64,000 bases of DNA from Sanderia malayensis (taxonomy: Eukaryota; Cnidaria; Scyphozoa; Semaeostomeae; Pelagiidae). This document shows, piece by piece, positions 20,733 through 32,686 of this stretch. The translations under genes and the position numbers were made by a program. The first letter of the stretch is position 1. The number at the start of each line of letters is the position of its first letter. The stretch covers positions 1-64,000 of the forward strand of contig RQOL01000745.1 of NCBI GenBank assembly GCA_013076295.1, written 5' to 3'. The notes under the pieces were generated by a model that was not told the origin of the DNA, searched no databases, and was given only the letters and a program-made list of their open reading frames with translations.

Positions 20733-22525
20733 TTAAACTTGATCTTGGAAAGTTTTATTTTTGTACGAGCACGATGAGCAAACCCAATCGAATTTCTTGT
20801 TGACAAAGGTCTCTGCTGGGATTCTTTCACACATTCGGTGAAACCACTTCTTGCAGGAAGAACATTCAGCCATTTGCCTTCAAAAGATGAATGGAATGAG
20901 ATCAATAATCAATTAGATTCTGGGTGAAGGTGAAAATGACACAGAATTCACAGGTATGAACTTACTTTGCTGGAATTCTTGAATCTGACTTGCTCCAAAT
21001 TTGACGACAAGTGCAAAATACATTTATTTCAATGATTTTCCGATCGCATTTCTTTACTGTTTTAGTGGTGGTGGGGAACATGTCTAGTCTGTTCTTCAGG
21101 GGAGCACTCAAAAGGTGTGTTCTCATCTTCACATGATCAAAATTGACTCCATCAAGATTGGTATTTCCTCCCAAAATTGCACGTACAAAGGCAATGCTAT
21201 ATACACCACAATCAACAGAATTTGACTGTTGTTGCACTGGTAGAATATTCACAGTAATCACATCTTCTTCACTTTTCAATAAATTTGCTATTTGTTGTGC
21301 TATTTTTTGTGGTATTCTGCCTTGGAATAAACTGTCCATGTAGAATAGCTCACCCTTTTTGCACCCAATGCATATTGCCATCATGCAATATCTGTACAAA
21401 TTGTCCATCCCCAACAGGCTTGAAGTGCAGTTTGGACCCTAGTAGGGTATTCTGGAGTCCTCTTTCTGTGAAGTCCCTGGCCATTAGTTTTTGATACGTT
21501 TTTATGATGACATCATTTAACATTCCATTATCTTTGAATATTTTCAGTTCTTTAGGGCTTATCATTTCTCTTATTTTGTCATCCTTAAAAAGCCTCTCCT
21601 GCTCCTCTGCATTTGCAACTGTGTAAATAGATATATCTGTCTCTTCATGTGAACTATGATGAGCCTCTTTTGCAACTGCCTGGTTTTTTGTCACTTTATC
21701 TTCTAATAACACTGTAAATTTTCTCCTTCACATATTTCATCATTCATAGCCACAAATTCTTCCTGTATATCTGGCTCTGGTTCCTGTTCTACAACCACTT
21801 TTATCTTTTTAGCAATATCGTATCTCTCCTTTTTCTCTCCAATGCGATTAGTCAATGGCCCTTTCCTTTTTCTTGGAGGCAAGAGCTGTAGTTTTAAATT
21901 GGCACTTGTTGTCTTATTTTTTACCATATTAGCTTCGTTTAGAAGTGGCAACCCCTTCTCTTTTGGACAGGCTTGAAGCAATTTGTCCCTCATTTTTTTC
22001 AGCATGTCATATGCTTCCATTAAAACATTTTGTTCTGACTCCAGAAGAAATGATGCATTTCTGATTTCATTTGTCACTTCACGACACATTGAGGCAATGT
22101 TTTTTGGAGGCAATCTTTCTTTTGCATCAGCTTCTGTTGGACTTTGCTTCAGATCATTTGCTTCATCATTGCTTGTATGATTTTTTTGCTCATTTACAAC
22201 TTCCTCCTGTATGTCATTTGTCATACTTTCAATTGGCAATTCACCATTATCATCTTCTGATGCCAGGTTTGTGTTGGTATTTTTTATGGAAAATTCCTCA
22301 TCCAATTTGAAAAATGGAGACTCACGATATTGTGGTGAAAGGGCTTCCCATGACCAGAGTGGATATTTTTTAAAAACTGCCAGAAAATGTTTGCACAGAT
22401 ATGGTGAAGATGTCCAGTCATAGCATGTGCAGCTCGGAAGACTATTGGCATCACCAAACCAAACTTCATAATCTTGACACAATACATTCCGAGCAAGCGT
22501 GCCAACAGAAAATTTTCCACAGCAT
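20733..22525 (-). pseudogene. SWIM - Ulp1/C48-like protease - PHD protein, left copy
   Basis: Read on the minus strand from the gap edge. A SWIM finger comes first (CTCYDWTSSPYLCKHF), then a ~250-residue charged linker. Next is a cysteine protease domain of the Ulp1/C48 type: H in GNMHW, D in FYMDSL, Q and C in QQQSNSVDCGVY. An 88-bp intron (20965-20878) separates it from a C-terminal PHD finger (CTC...CSSCKKWFH...C...WVCSSC). The stop is at 20735-20733. SWIM and C48 modules together are known from Mutator-like and KDZ/Zisupton transposon proteins, so this is probably the C-terminal part of a transposon protein. Lesions are a one-base loss near 21719 and a 20-bp loss near 21361 just after the catalytic histidine. 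The N-terminus is lost in the gap. Confidence 0.8.
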
Positions 22526-22625
22526 NNNNNNNNNNNNNNNNNNNNNNNNNNNNNNNNNNNNNNNNNNNNNNNNNNNNNNNNNNNNNNNNNNNNNNNNNNN
22601 NNNNNNNNNNNNNNNNNNNNNNNNN
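22526..22625. other. Assembly gap of 100 N
   Basis: Exactly 100 undetermined bases, a conventional length for a scaffold gap of unknown size. Sequence homologous to the right arm stops at its left edge. The right arm continues another ~155 bases (46171-46326) before losing similarity to anything on the left, so at least that much is missing here. Confidence 1.
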
Positions 22626-24029
22626 TTTATGTAGCTGATTATGATTTTTTTTAGATCCTTGAGCTATTCCTGATGCCTGGTGAAGCCTAGCTTGCCGTAA
22701 AAGACTTGGAGTTTGAAAGTTTACCATAATTGAATTTGTTTTTTGGGTGAGTCCACAGTTAATCATACTTTTTTTCTTTTTGCTCTGATGTGAGTTCGCA
22801 ATATCCTTCATTCCTCTACGGCAAGGAGCATACGGACAATGTATATTTTCCATCAATTCCATTCCTTGTTCAGCTCTATGGCTCGTTTTTGGCACTTGTA
22901 CTTGTAATTATTTACGGCATTATAACTATTTATTGAAGAGCATTTCCTGGCATTAGCAGGAAATCACTTGAAAGAAGACCGAATAGAGGATGCAGTAATA
23001 TTGTGTTCATAACTTCTGCCTATTGATTGAAAAACATTGTACCACATCACCGAGCCCTGTTACCTTTATGGAGCTGCAAGAGACTGGCTTTGGAAAGCGC
23101 TGCATTATGTTTGATGAAAAGAAGTCCGGTCATGGAAAACTGCGCCTCGTTTTGGAAACAACCTATTTCAAGATGAAATGTCAGGGATGTGCTTTTGAAC
23201 TCCTTCGAGCAAATGGAGGTGGTAGTAAGAGTAAACTACTCACTATTTCCATATCACCAAGAGGGAATACTGCTCCTTACTTAAAATAAAAAACTAACTG
23301 GCAACACACCATTGTTTATATCAGACCAATGCAAAGCAATCTCTCACTAGTCATGTTTTATCGGAGTAATTTATATCCGCATGATACAGATGATAATATG
23401 ACCAATTCCTCATGTCATGTCCGTAACAGTAATGAGAAGATAAAATTTTTTGAAGCTACAATGACGAAAGAGTCTGCGTTAGATTATATTCTCATTTTCA
23501 GGGCTTGGGAGTTTTTAACGGTCTTTTGTGGACTAGCAAAAGGCAGCGGTAGTGCTATTATTGCACGGTAGCTCATTATTACAAAAGGCAGCGGTAGTGC
23601 AATAGCACTACCGCTGCCTTTAGCAATAATGAGCTGCCTAGAGCAATAATGAAGGTAACATTGATATCAGATATTCTTATTCAACTTCTCGTTGGAAACT
23701 TTACACCTTGAAGTTATATTTTGCTAATGTAATGTTACGCACAAAATGAGAGTTGTGATTTGATAAATATACTAAGTGCCCTTATGTTATTTTACAAAGT
23801 GACATATTATTAGATATGGCCTATGTCCAGGGTTGCCTGTTTACAATGTATTGTACTCTGAAAGTATGTGTAAAGTTCAATATTCAAATTGTATATGAGT
23901 TTATCCATATTCATAAACTTTATATACCTAGATGGACAGTTGTATGTTTTTGGGTATATTCGCAATGCTGTAAGAAATACCATTACAGCCTCCATTCACT
24001 ACATACTATTTTTCATAACAACATAGTCT
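22626..24029. other. Unassigned sequence after gap
   Basis: No recognisable gene. A minus-strand frame at 22895-22626 (with CPYAPC and a run of lysines) could be coding but has no family match I can name. A plus-strand frame at 23023-23289 also lacks recognisable motifs. It contains the hairpin at 23584-23621. Confidence 0.4.
23584..23621. repeat. Perfect 17-bp-stem hairpin
   Basis: aaaggcagcggtagtgc, a 4-base loop aata, then the exact complement. A second copy of one arm with its flank (ggcagcggtagtgctattattgc) lies just upstream at ~23541-23562, so the hairpin probably arose by inverted duplication. Confidence 0.85.
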
Positions 24030-24340
24030 ATCTGGTTTCAATCCTCGATGAAGATGTGACATCACGAAGAAGCATTCACCATCAAACTGGCGGTTGCAAC
24101 AGGCCAGCTAGTCAAGCCAAACAACGTCTGGAAGAGCAAGAAGATTTGAGTAAAAATAAAAGTCAATATTATGAAATTTTTGGTTAAATTTATAGTGCTG
24201 TATGGATGCGAATCCTGGACCTTCAATAAACGCATGAAAAATGCTAATCCTTTGAAATGCGTTGCTATCGGGGCCTCTTGGGTGTGAACTATATGGGGAC
24301 CATCGCACGAATATATCAGTTCTTCAGGAGATTACGAAGA
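24030..24340 (+). pseudogene. Degraded LINE reverse-transcriptase 3' remnant
   Basis: In shifting frames the plus strand reads IKLAVATGQLVKPNNVWKSKK, then FIVLYGCESWTF, then MRCYRGLLGVNYMGT. This order (AxAxGQLxKLNxVWKxK; LYGCESWT; RCYRxLLG) is the post-catalytic region of non-LTR reverse transcriptases. At least two frameshifts and several stops. No 5' part nearby. Confidence 0.75.
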
Positions 24341-24871
24341 AAACAGGTCAGTTTGAACCGCTTCTGTAAACTTCAATGGTTACAGGACTATGGGAGTGAC
24401 TTGACTTGAATTCATTTGACTCCAACCTTTGTCCAAGGCCATACGTTTGTATTTTTATTAATCTATTTTACATTTGATGCTTTTTAATTTTGTTCCTTAG
24501 TTTTTAAAGTGTTATTAATATGTATTAAATTTCAACTTCACTTTATCATTATATTCCTGTATTAATCAATTAATATCTAATTGTATTTTTGATATACATG
24601 AATAGTGATATTTAATAGTACAAGCAGTAAGATAAAACTTCAAATTCTTTTTGCGTCATCGTTCTTTATTCATCATCTTCGTGATAATATACTGTTATAA
24701 TCAATTTGCTTGTTGATGATATATGCATTTGGCTTAAGTTGCTCCTTGTCATGCTTGCTTCCTGGTATTTCAAATAACGTTTCGAATTATTGTTTGAGGC
24801 AATTAATTTAACTTCAGCAAATTTAAGTTCAGGTTAATAGCAAGGTCAACGACTCCATTTCATCAAACATT

Positions 24872-25690
24872 GGTTTAGTAGCGTAAAGGTGATGCTACGA
24901 GGTGTGAAATTTACTGGGTAGGTTTTTCAAGTCTAGAAAAGCTAGGATGATTTTAATGCTTTTCAAACAAATTAAAATTGAATTTCATGATAATGTTGAT
25001 ATTTCTTCTTCTCGAACATCGCCTCCTTTAGTGTTGAGGCTGTGTTACCAGGCGTTCACTGACAGGAAAAGTGGTTCAAGTCCTGACAGAGCCAGATAAT
25101 TTTAATGCTTTTCAAACAAATTAAAATTAGGGATAGTGATATAGTTGACACTTTTTCGTTCTAGAACAACACAACTAGTAGTGTGGAGGTTGCGCAAAGG
25201 ATTGTGCCATTGACTGGGTAGGTGGTTCAAGTCCAGAATACTAAAAAGTTTTAATGTTTTTCAAAGAAATTAAAACTAAGGATAGTGATAAAGTTGACAA
25301 TTTTTCAATCTCAAACATCGCCTCCAGTAGTGTTGGGGATTGGGTGACGAGGTGCCCACTGACTAGATAAGTGGTTCAAGTCCTGACAGATCCAAATAAT
25401 TTTAATGCTTTTCAAATAAATGAAAATTAAGGATAGTAATAAACTTGATATTTGTTCAATTTCAAGCATCGCCTCCAGTAGTGTGGCGGTTGTGTTAAGG
25501 GGTATTCGATTGACTGGGTGGTAGTTCAAATCCGGAAATACTATATGATTTTAATGTTTTTCAAGTTATACTGCTGATAATGGTAAGGTTGATCATTGCA
25601 TTGCTTCAATAGTCGGTTGCAGTAGTGTAGAGGTTAAGGTAAATGAGTGCAACCGACCAGGTAGGTGGTTCAAGACCAGGTGAAGGCATA
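24872..25690 (+). repeat. Tandem array of six ~150-bp tRNA-like units
   Basis: Each unit has an A-box-like stretch (tagtgtagaggttaaggt; tagtgttggggattgggt) and a B-box-like stretch (ggttcaagtcc) about 40-45 bp later. B boxes fall near 24922, 25073, 25223, 25373, 25522 and 25667, a spacing of 145-151 bp. Between them is an AT-rich linker (ttttaatgcttttcaaa, ggatagtgataaagttgac). The best unit is the last (A box 25625-25645, B box 25667-25677). None folds convincingly as a functional tRNA. A tRNA-derived SINE amplified in tandem is the simplest reading. Confidence 0.75.
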
Positions 25691-26199
25691 TAAATTAAAT
25701 TATCTTTCGTCTGGTCTCGAAGTACTTACCTGTAATTGAATTAGCGACACAAGTTAGTAGTAAGTCACAGCATAGCTCAGGTAAAACTGTACTATGCCTC
25801 ACTAAATAGATCAATAGATCAGTTAGATTAATTAGTGGCGCATTGCAGCTTGGGGGTCATCGCGCGAATGGTTGTGAGCAGGAACGGGTCATACTCTCGG
25901 ACATGAAAAACTAAGGGGAGGCGGATCAACTTTTTGTTACAAGAAAACACCTCTAGAGAAAACTCAGAGCGAATTTATGTCCCCCTCGCTTTTTCTCGAA
26001 TCGCGCAATGTCCCTTCGCTTATTTCACCCATTCTCGCGATCACCCCCTTTGGCTTACAAACCTTGCGCTTTGTGTTTTCGATCATTCAGGCATCGTCTT
26101 TGCGAGAATGATCGAAGTTAAGATGCTTAATTATAGATGAGAGCAATCAACGATAAATGATAACAATACTTACATAAATTTAAATTTTCTTACCTTAAC

Positions 26200-26840
26200 T
26201 GGATATTGAACCACTTACCTGGTCGGTCGCAGACCTGTGGCATTACCACAACGCTACAGCAACCGATGATGGAAGAGATACTATTATCAATCTTATTATA
26301 TATTGCAATTTCAATTTGAATGAAATTCATCAAAATTTAATCTGGACGGACCTGGATTTGAACTGTAAACATATCGCATGCCAACCCGTAGCATTACCTC
26401 TACGCTATTGCCGCCGATACTGAATGGGGTAATTTTACCACCTTTATTTCTTGTTGTGAATTCACTTTGAATGAAATGAATGAAAGTTCAGCTAACTTGC
26501 ATTTCGATTTGACCTGTAAACATATCGCATGCCAATTTGCAGTCTTACCTATACGCTAAGGCCACCGATGCTGATAGAAGTAGTGTTACCAACCTTATTT
26601 ATCATTATGAATTCAATTTGAATAAAATAAATAAAATGTTACTAACTTGCACCTGGATTTGAACTGTAAACGTCTTGAATGGCAACCCGTAGCCTTACCT
26701 CTATGCTAATGCCATGGATGGTGATAGAGATACTGTTACCATCCTTATTTATGACCATGAATTCAACTTGAATAAAATAAATAACATTTTACTAACTGGC
26801 ACTTGGATTTGAACTATGGATGGGGATAGAGATACTGTTG
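26200..26840 (-). repeat. Opposed tandem array of ~150-bp tRNA-like units
   Basis: On the minus strand, B-box-like sites (agttcaaatcc type) occur near 26202, 26354, 26506, 26654 and 26813, again ~150 bp apart. Matching A-box-like stretches (agcgtagaggtaatgctacg) lie ~45 bp upstream in three of them. Linkers resemble those of the 24872-25690 array, so the two arrays form an inverted pair around a ~500-bp spacer. Confidence 0.72.
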
Positions 26841-28989
26841 CCAACTTCATTTATTATTATTCAAGGCCAAGTTTTCGAACGAAGAACAAATCAGAGAAAG
26901 ATGAATTTCGCAACAAGACCTAGTCTGTATCCTAGTGCTAACAATATCTTGATTCAAAGTCAATAGTTCATAATTTAATGTTAAGTTTATATCAAGAAAT
27001 GTAATGCAATATGAGCCATACCTTTTAATGCATACTTTAATTTATAGAGCATGCAACTGCTTGAACTTGAACACAGCAAAACAGAACTCATTTCCTTATT
27101 ATTTTGTCGCCCAAAGCACTTTGTTGTCAAATTAAGGCTGTTCACCATGCTCTTGTAAGCAATTATCATAATAATGTTGCTGCAAAGCTTGGTGCTTTTT
27201 CTGAACATTTTTTACGTCACAAATTTTTTATTTCCAATTATTGCATGCAACTGCTAAGACAATCACCTTGTCTGGTGCTGTTTCTATTTAATGGCATATA
27301 AGGAATTGGTTTTTCATTGCTCAAGAAGTGAGAACAAGAAAAGAGAAGACAGAGTAAAGCTGCACTCTCTGACCCATTATTTTGATGAATCCATTAGTCC
27401 TAGGTTAAACGTCACTCTCCTCAAGTGCCGAATTTGATAAGATGGTGAATTAACAAATGACAAGTGCGACGAAAGCAGATTTGATTTAGAGCGATACATC
27501 GAGCTATTCTTTTGTCAAACTTGGTTCTATTTGATTTGTCACATGAAAAGAGCGACGTTCATCCCAGGCATGAGAGTATGAATGCAGCGTGGCCGAGAGC
27601 GGGTAATTTGATAAAATCAACAATTTTCTTGCATGCAGTAATTTTGATTGAAATATGCTTATTACACGGCATTGTAGTTGCTCTTATAACTCGTAGAGTA
27701 AAATCAATGCAAAAGCAAAAGAGGATCAAAATTTCGTAAATTTAAAGTCCTAAGGGATTTTGCAAAAAGGCTATTCAAGCCTCTTGACACAGTGAGCAAT
27801 CCTTGTCGGTACATTTCGTAAACTGTGGTCACTTTGGTTCTATAGAATTAAAGCTTGTTAAAAAATCAATTAATAAATTAATACTGAACATAAAAAGTTA
27901 TGTTCAGCATGTCAAGGTAAGCTGGAAATATTGCTTTACAATTCAGATCGAAAATTTGATGACGAAATATATTTTAAATTCTGTCAAAAAGCAACACTTC
28001 ACCTTTTAAAAGAAGTGATTCGGCTTTTTAAATGCAACATCAATGAAACAGTACCCGGGCTGGAAAATTCTTGGTAAACATACAGGTAAAAAATTCAAGT
28101 GAATGCACAAATAAAGAAATAGAAAAACCAATGAACTTTCTTGTCGAAGACTTTGGCCGCCATGATAACAAAAATTGATTTCTATTGTTCTTACAAGCAT
28201 TTGTTGCTAGCCACCAATCATGGCCGTAAATCCCCATATAGAATCTCAAATGGGGGCAATAAAGACGATTAAATCTAACTCACTTCTCTTATTGTAAAAA
28301 TCTCAATAATATCACACCAAGTTTGTTTAGAGATTTTATTGCCTCTAACACGACGAAACACAGAAATAAACCAATATAATATTAACCGGACTCACCAGTC
28401 GCCGCTGCTGTTACCCTGTTTTCGTTGAAAATTTGAAGAACATGGGTGTCTTCGTTGTCATCGTTGAGTAGAATGAAAGTTGTTGTAATTCTCATTGATT
28501 TGCTCTTTGTTGTCGTGTCGCTGTTCTCATTGATGTCAGTGTTGTTGCCATTGCTTGTTCGCAGCAAGGCGTTCGATGCTTTCTATTTGTTCCAGACAAT
28601 CTTGTTCCGTGACCAATTGAAGCAGGCCATAACATGCAGTGGGTTGAAATGTGTTCAAAGGCTCTTGTTTATACCACTGGATCGTATTCAGACGATGATG
28701 ACAGCGGCAGCGAATCCACCGATGGCGATAGAATGCATTAAATTCCAATATGGAATTAGCGATCGAATTTGTTTGAAAATGTTTGCCAGCAATCTGCGCC
28801 ATTTACCAAGTTAGTTTGCGTGATACACTGTGTTTTTCAAATGATATAAGGCTCCAAAAATACAATTTTCAGTCCATTTCTGAAAATGTCGCGCCAACAT
28901 GGCTAGGGTTGTGTGATGTACATGCCGGAACAGATATCAACATTTTCTATTTCCTTAAACTACACTTGAAATAATATCAAAATATGAGC
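26841..28989. other. Unassigned intergenic sequence
   Basis: No gene or repeat terminus recognised. Minus-strand frames at 28802-28536 and 28567-28382 overlap and end near a possible donor (actg|gtgagt, ~28400), but composition is CAA-rich and no domain is visible, so I do not call them genes. Confidence 0.4.
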
Positions 28990-29640
28990 TGCTGCTTCCA
29001 ATACACACCAGATAAGACAAAATAGGATTATTTTCTTGCATTATTTGTCCAACATAGCGGAATTGGCTTTACCCGTGCCAGCAGGACCTGCTCGGCCTAG
29101 CGATTTTGCAAATTTTTGACTGACCTAATCTGGTTTAAATCTATAAATGCATAGATATGAGCTCACCGATTTTCCATGCTATCAATTCTATCGAAAAATT
29201 TTTGAAAGAGAGCTTTTCCTCTTTAATTGAATAGATTTCGAATTCATATTGTTGTTTAAAACCATCCCGCTCACTGAAGCATGTAGTGAAGTCGCTCGCT
29301 CAGACTTTACTTTGAGGTCGAAAAACCCGCCGGCTCGCAGCATAAGCGTGAGCAAACATCCTTACTTTTGTGAAAAAACTCACGCTTTTCATGATAAACG
29401 AGGCATCAACAGATTCCTTAGATCCTGAACTAGTGCGGCACACCGGCTTCGCCCCAGTTTTTTTGCCCCGAATTTTTCTGGAATGTGCATGTTTGGAGGC
29501 GTAAAAAGTGTGCTAATGAACGAATTTAAAAGTTTAAAAGCTGCAGTACCTGTTTTTACGCCAAAACTACCCAGAAATGGAATAAAAAGATATTGTGGGA
29601 GCAGCCCTTTAAAAGATGCGTGGCTGAACAGCAGCAGTGT
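28990..29640 (-). repeat. Second copy of the 1-1300 element family
   Basis: 29000-29430 matches 296-760 in reverse complement (for example cgtttatcatgaaaagcgtgag against cggtttatcacgagatgcgtaag). 29455-29640 matches the ~110-bp terminal repeat at 1100-1270. Diverged and non-coding. Confidence 0.6.
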
Positions 29641-29704
29641 ATTGTAATGTATAGAATCAGACCTCGGTTGTTTTAAATAAGTACGGGATATGATAAACAT
29701 GTAA

Positions 29705-30023
29705 TACCGTAAATCCTCGAATTAGCCCCCTGGGAGATTATTTATTTTTGACATTTTCAGAGGAGGTTAATTCGAGGGGGCCTTAATCGAGGGGCTTATA
29801 AAGCTATCTGAAATATGCACAAAAATTTATTTGTTACTGGGGAAAAGAAACGGGAAATTGGCTAAGTTTTTACAGCGAAGCATTTTGCATACACAGATAA
29901 TCAGAAGGATGCTCGGATATTGGTAAAAAAAACTCAAATTTTCTCGAACTCGCTGTACGCAGATATCAGCATGCTAGGTGTGGGGGCTTATTCGAGGGGG
30001 GGCCAATTCGAGGATTTACGGTA
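29705..30023. mobile_element. MITE with taccgtaaat termini, copy 1
   Basis: Ends taccgtaaatcctcgaatta and complement (ggatttacggta), 319 bp, with G-rich subterminal repeats (gaggggg). The outer TA on each side fits Tc1/mariner-type duplication. A related copy is at 53542-53984. Confidence 0.82.
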
Positions 30024-30472
30024 ATATTGTAAAAATGATAATAATAACAATTTTGAATTGCAAGCATGTTAAGAAAACGTTGCCGAACAATTGGTTATCG
30101 TTCCTGCTCCTAGAAGTGTATATAGTGTACACATTGGCATGAAATTCATGAAAATATTTTGTATGAAAATAGAGATTTGATTTTCGAGATTTTTTTTCAC
30201 TTCAAATTTGTCCTGATGATTTTTAATATTCGTTTTCGTGCAAATTATCGTGTTTCTAAGCACAATTTCAAGTTGTATGCTTCATTTCTTGAAACTCTAG
30301 GCCGGTTCCTCTTCACCAAACGCTACATGACGAAAGAATTTGTCGGCGTCTTTGAAAAAAATGATGGACTCGATTTTACTCTGCTTTCGTGCAAAGTGAA
30401 ATTTTCAATGATGGAGGATTAACACCTCGGAAGCCCATTAAAATCTGCTGCGAAAATCCATCATTTTTGCAT

Positions 30473-30540
30473 GTTACACGATCACTTTTTATCACGTTGG
30501 TCCAATATAAAAATGTGATGGTAAAAAGTGATCGTGTAAC
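30473..30540. repeat. Hairpin near LINE 3' end
   Basis: gttacacgatcacttttt and its complement, with a ~30-base loop partly complementary as well. It adjoins the (aat)n tail of the LINE at 30545 and may be its target or a tiny MITE. Confidence 0.7.
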
Positions 30541-30782
30541 TCGGCCTTAATAATAATAATTAATAATAATAATAATGAATTTTTATACAGGTTAAAAACT
30601 TCAGCTACGTAAAAACATATTTACAGCTGTTATCAATGTTCCACCTGTCTAAAAACAAAAGTCAAAAAGAAAATAAATTAAGATCTTAATATAAAAGCAC
30701 TGGTAAAAAGATAATATCAAGTCTGTAGAAGAGTTAACAAATTAATTTAAGTATTGTTGTTAAGTGTGTCTAAAATTTACTT

Positions 30783-32435
30783 TCAAAAAATTCTTGAGGA
30801 GTTTATCAAACGCACTGGTAGTGGTTGCCTTCCTAACAGACAGTGGTAGTTCATTGAATATCTTTGCACCGCTGTACTTGAATGATTGTTTACCAAGTTC
30901 AAGCTTGACTTCGGAAGAACGAGAAGATGCCCCTTGTTACGAGTAACCATCTGGTGTTCTCGAATTTGAAAGTAGTCTTCGAAGTTGGTACATACTTCGT
31001 TTTCCAAAGCGCGTTTAACTATCAGAAGTGCCTCTTTCTTGATTGAGTTTAATATGCTTGGTACAGATCTCCCAATTATTTGTTTCGCTCGCCGTTCTAA
31101 GGAAGAAAATCGACTTTCCTGTGTTTTAGTGTACGCCAACTTCACTGGCCCTCTGTATGTCAGCAATGGGACAATCATCATTGTGTATATTCTGTAGGCG
31201 GCATCTTGAGTCAAAAAGTAACGGAGTCGTTTTAGTAGCCTGAGCCTGCCGCTTGCCTTTTTGTAAATCTTGTCGAAGTTTGTGTTAAAGTTAAGATGAC
31301 GATCGACGATGTTTCCCAAGTATTTATATTCTGAAACGTTGTTTATTTTTGTCCTTTGTAAGATAATCAAGTTCTTTATTGGTTGTTTGCAGTCGTTTAG
31401 CGGTGCCAAATATCATTGCTTCAGTTTTCCCCCTTTTAAGGTTGATAATGAGTTCATTGCTATCAAAATACTCCGCAACGCTCTTCAAATCCTGGTTTAG
31501 TAAAAGTTCGATGTTTTCCTTTTCCTTTCCGTTTACATAAATCACCGTGTCATCAGCATACTTGACGACCCTGCTGTGTTTCACGCAATCAGGGAAGTCA
31601 TTGAAGAATATGATGAACAACAAGGGTCCAAGTATCGACCCCTGCGGTACACCGTTTAACAATTGATGCTTCGTAGACAATGCTTTATCAACGCAAACGA
31701 CTTGATTTCTATTAAATAGGTAATTTGTGAACCACTCTAATCCAGTCCAGAAATTCCGTACTCCTGTTGCTTGTGTAGTAATAGACCATGTCCAATGGTA
31801 TCAAACGCTTTTGTTAAATCGATATATACAGCTCCTACCATGTGACCATTGTCAATACTTTTTCTGATATCATCAAACAAAAAGGTTGACGCAAGTTTTG
31901 TTGAACGTTGATGTCGATAGCCGAATTGTTCGTTGGTCAAAAGCTTATTAGCCTCTAAGAAGTCTAATAATTGCCTATGAACAGCTCGTTCAATGATTTT
32001 AGAGAATATCGGCAGTATAGAAATAGGACGGTAGTTTTCTGGCTTTTTATCTCCGTTTTTGTGTATTGGTATTATTTTTGCTTTTTTCCAGATTGATGGT
32101 ATTTCTCCAGAAATGATAGATAGGTTAATGATATATGCAAGAGGCTTCGATATTTGCTCAGCACAGTCTTTGATCATTCCTGGTGGAAGTTCGTCAAGTC
32201 CCGTGGATTTATTTCTTTTGAGTGCTTTTAATTGTTTCTCAACAAACATTTTTGAAACGTATGAAAACCGGAAGATTTCATTGGTTTTTTTGCAGACTGG
32301 TATCTTACGCCATACATAATCTATCATCGTGGTAAACTTTAACTTCAGATCTTTTACAACATTTCCAAAGTAACTAGCAAAAGTGTTAGCAGTTCTTTCG
32401 TTTTCACTTTCGTTTTGGTTTATGGACACTTTCAT
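30783..32435 (-). pseudogene. LINE reverse transcriptase and C-terminal region
   Basis: Three frame blocks. 32435-31737 carries fingers and palm motifs (STGLDELPPGMIKDC, PENYRPISILPIFSKIIE, VYIDLTKAFDTIGH). 31680-31324 carries GVPQGSILGPLLFIIF and the catalytic box KYADDTVIY. 31409-30783 carries the thumb and tail (YKYLGNIVDRHLNF, LLKRLRYFL, RAKQIIG). Breaks near 31710 and 31400 make it inactive. Confidence 0.88.
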
Positions 32436-32686
32436 TTTCGACTTTAATGGAAAAACTTTTTTTACTGCATCCCAGAATTTTCTCGCATTCCCTTGACTCT
32501 CTTTGATGAGGTTTCGATGGTATTTCCTCTTTGCTTCTTTCAGTTTTCCGTTACATTCCGTTACGCAGTTCTTTGAACACTTGAAAATCTTCTTGGGACT
32601 TGGTTTTGCGTGCTTTTCTTAACGCTTGATCGCGTTCGTTCATTAATTTTCGCAAATCCACTTTTAACCACGGAGCTGGTTTTCCT

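Larger units (their letters stand above)
2349..22525 (+). repeat. Left arm of giant inverted duplication
   Basis: Almost the whole interval recurs in reverse complement at 46327-64000. Matching pairs include the NLR exons (4395-5123 with 61888-61160; 8709-8917 with 57582-57374), the Penelope fragment, the pogo fragment, the secreted exon and the SWIM-C48-PHD gene. Left plus right coordinates sum to about 66288 over most of the outer part, and the sum shifts only where one side has an inserted element. The inner end coincides with the 100-N gap. The outer end is limited by the window on the right side, so the true arm may be longer. Identity is high but not perfect: there are scattered substitutions, short indels and one diverged patch near 4895-4908. 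Confidence 0.95.

Noticed and set aside
20962..21414. Separate gene starting MGMDNLYRYC
   Set aside because: It is the C48 protease region read after the 20-bp loss in the left copy. The true order is seen in the right copy.
23023..23289. 88-codon open frame
   Set aside because: No recognisable motif, no splice or homology support, and no second copy to test conservation.
24872..25690. Functional tRNA genes
   Set aside because: A- and B-box-like motifs are present, but acceptor and anticodon stems do not pair convincingly and units are diverged. Called tRNA-like repeats instead.
28382..28802. Possible minus-strand exons with a donor-like site
   Set aside because: CAA-rich composition, overlapping frames and no domain. 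Not enough for a gene call.
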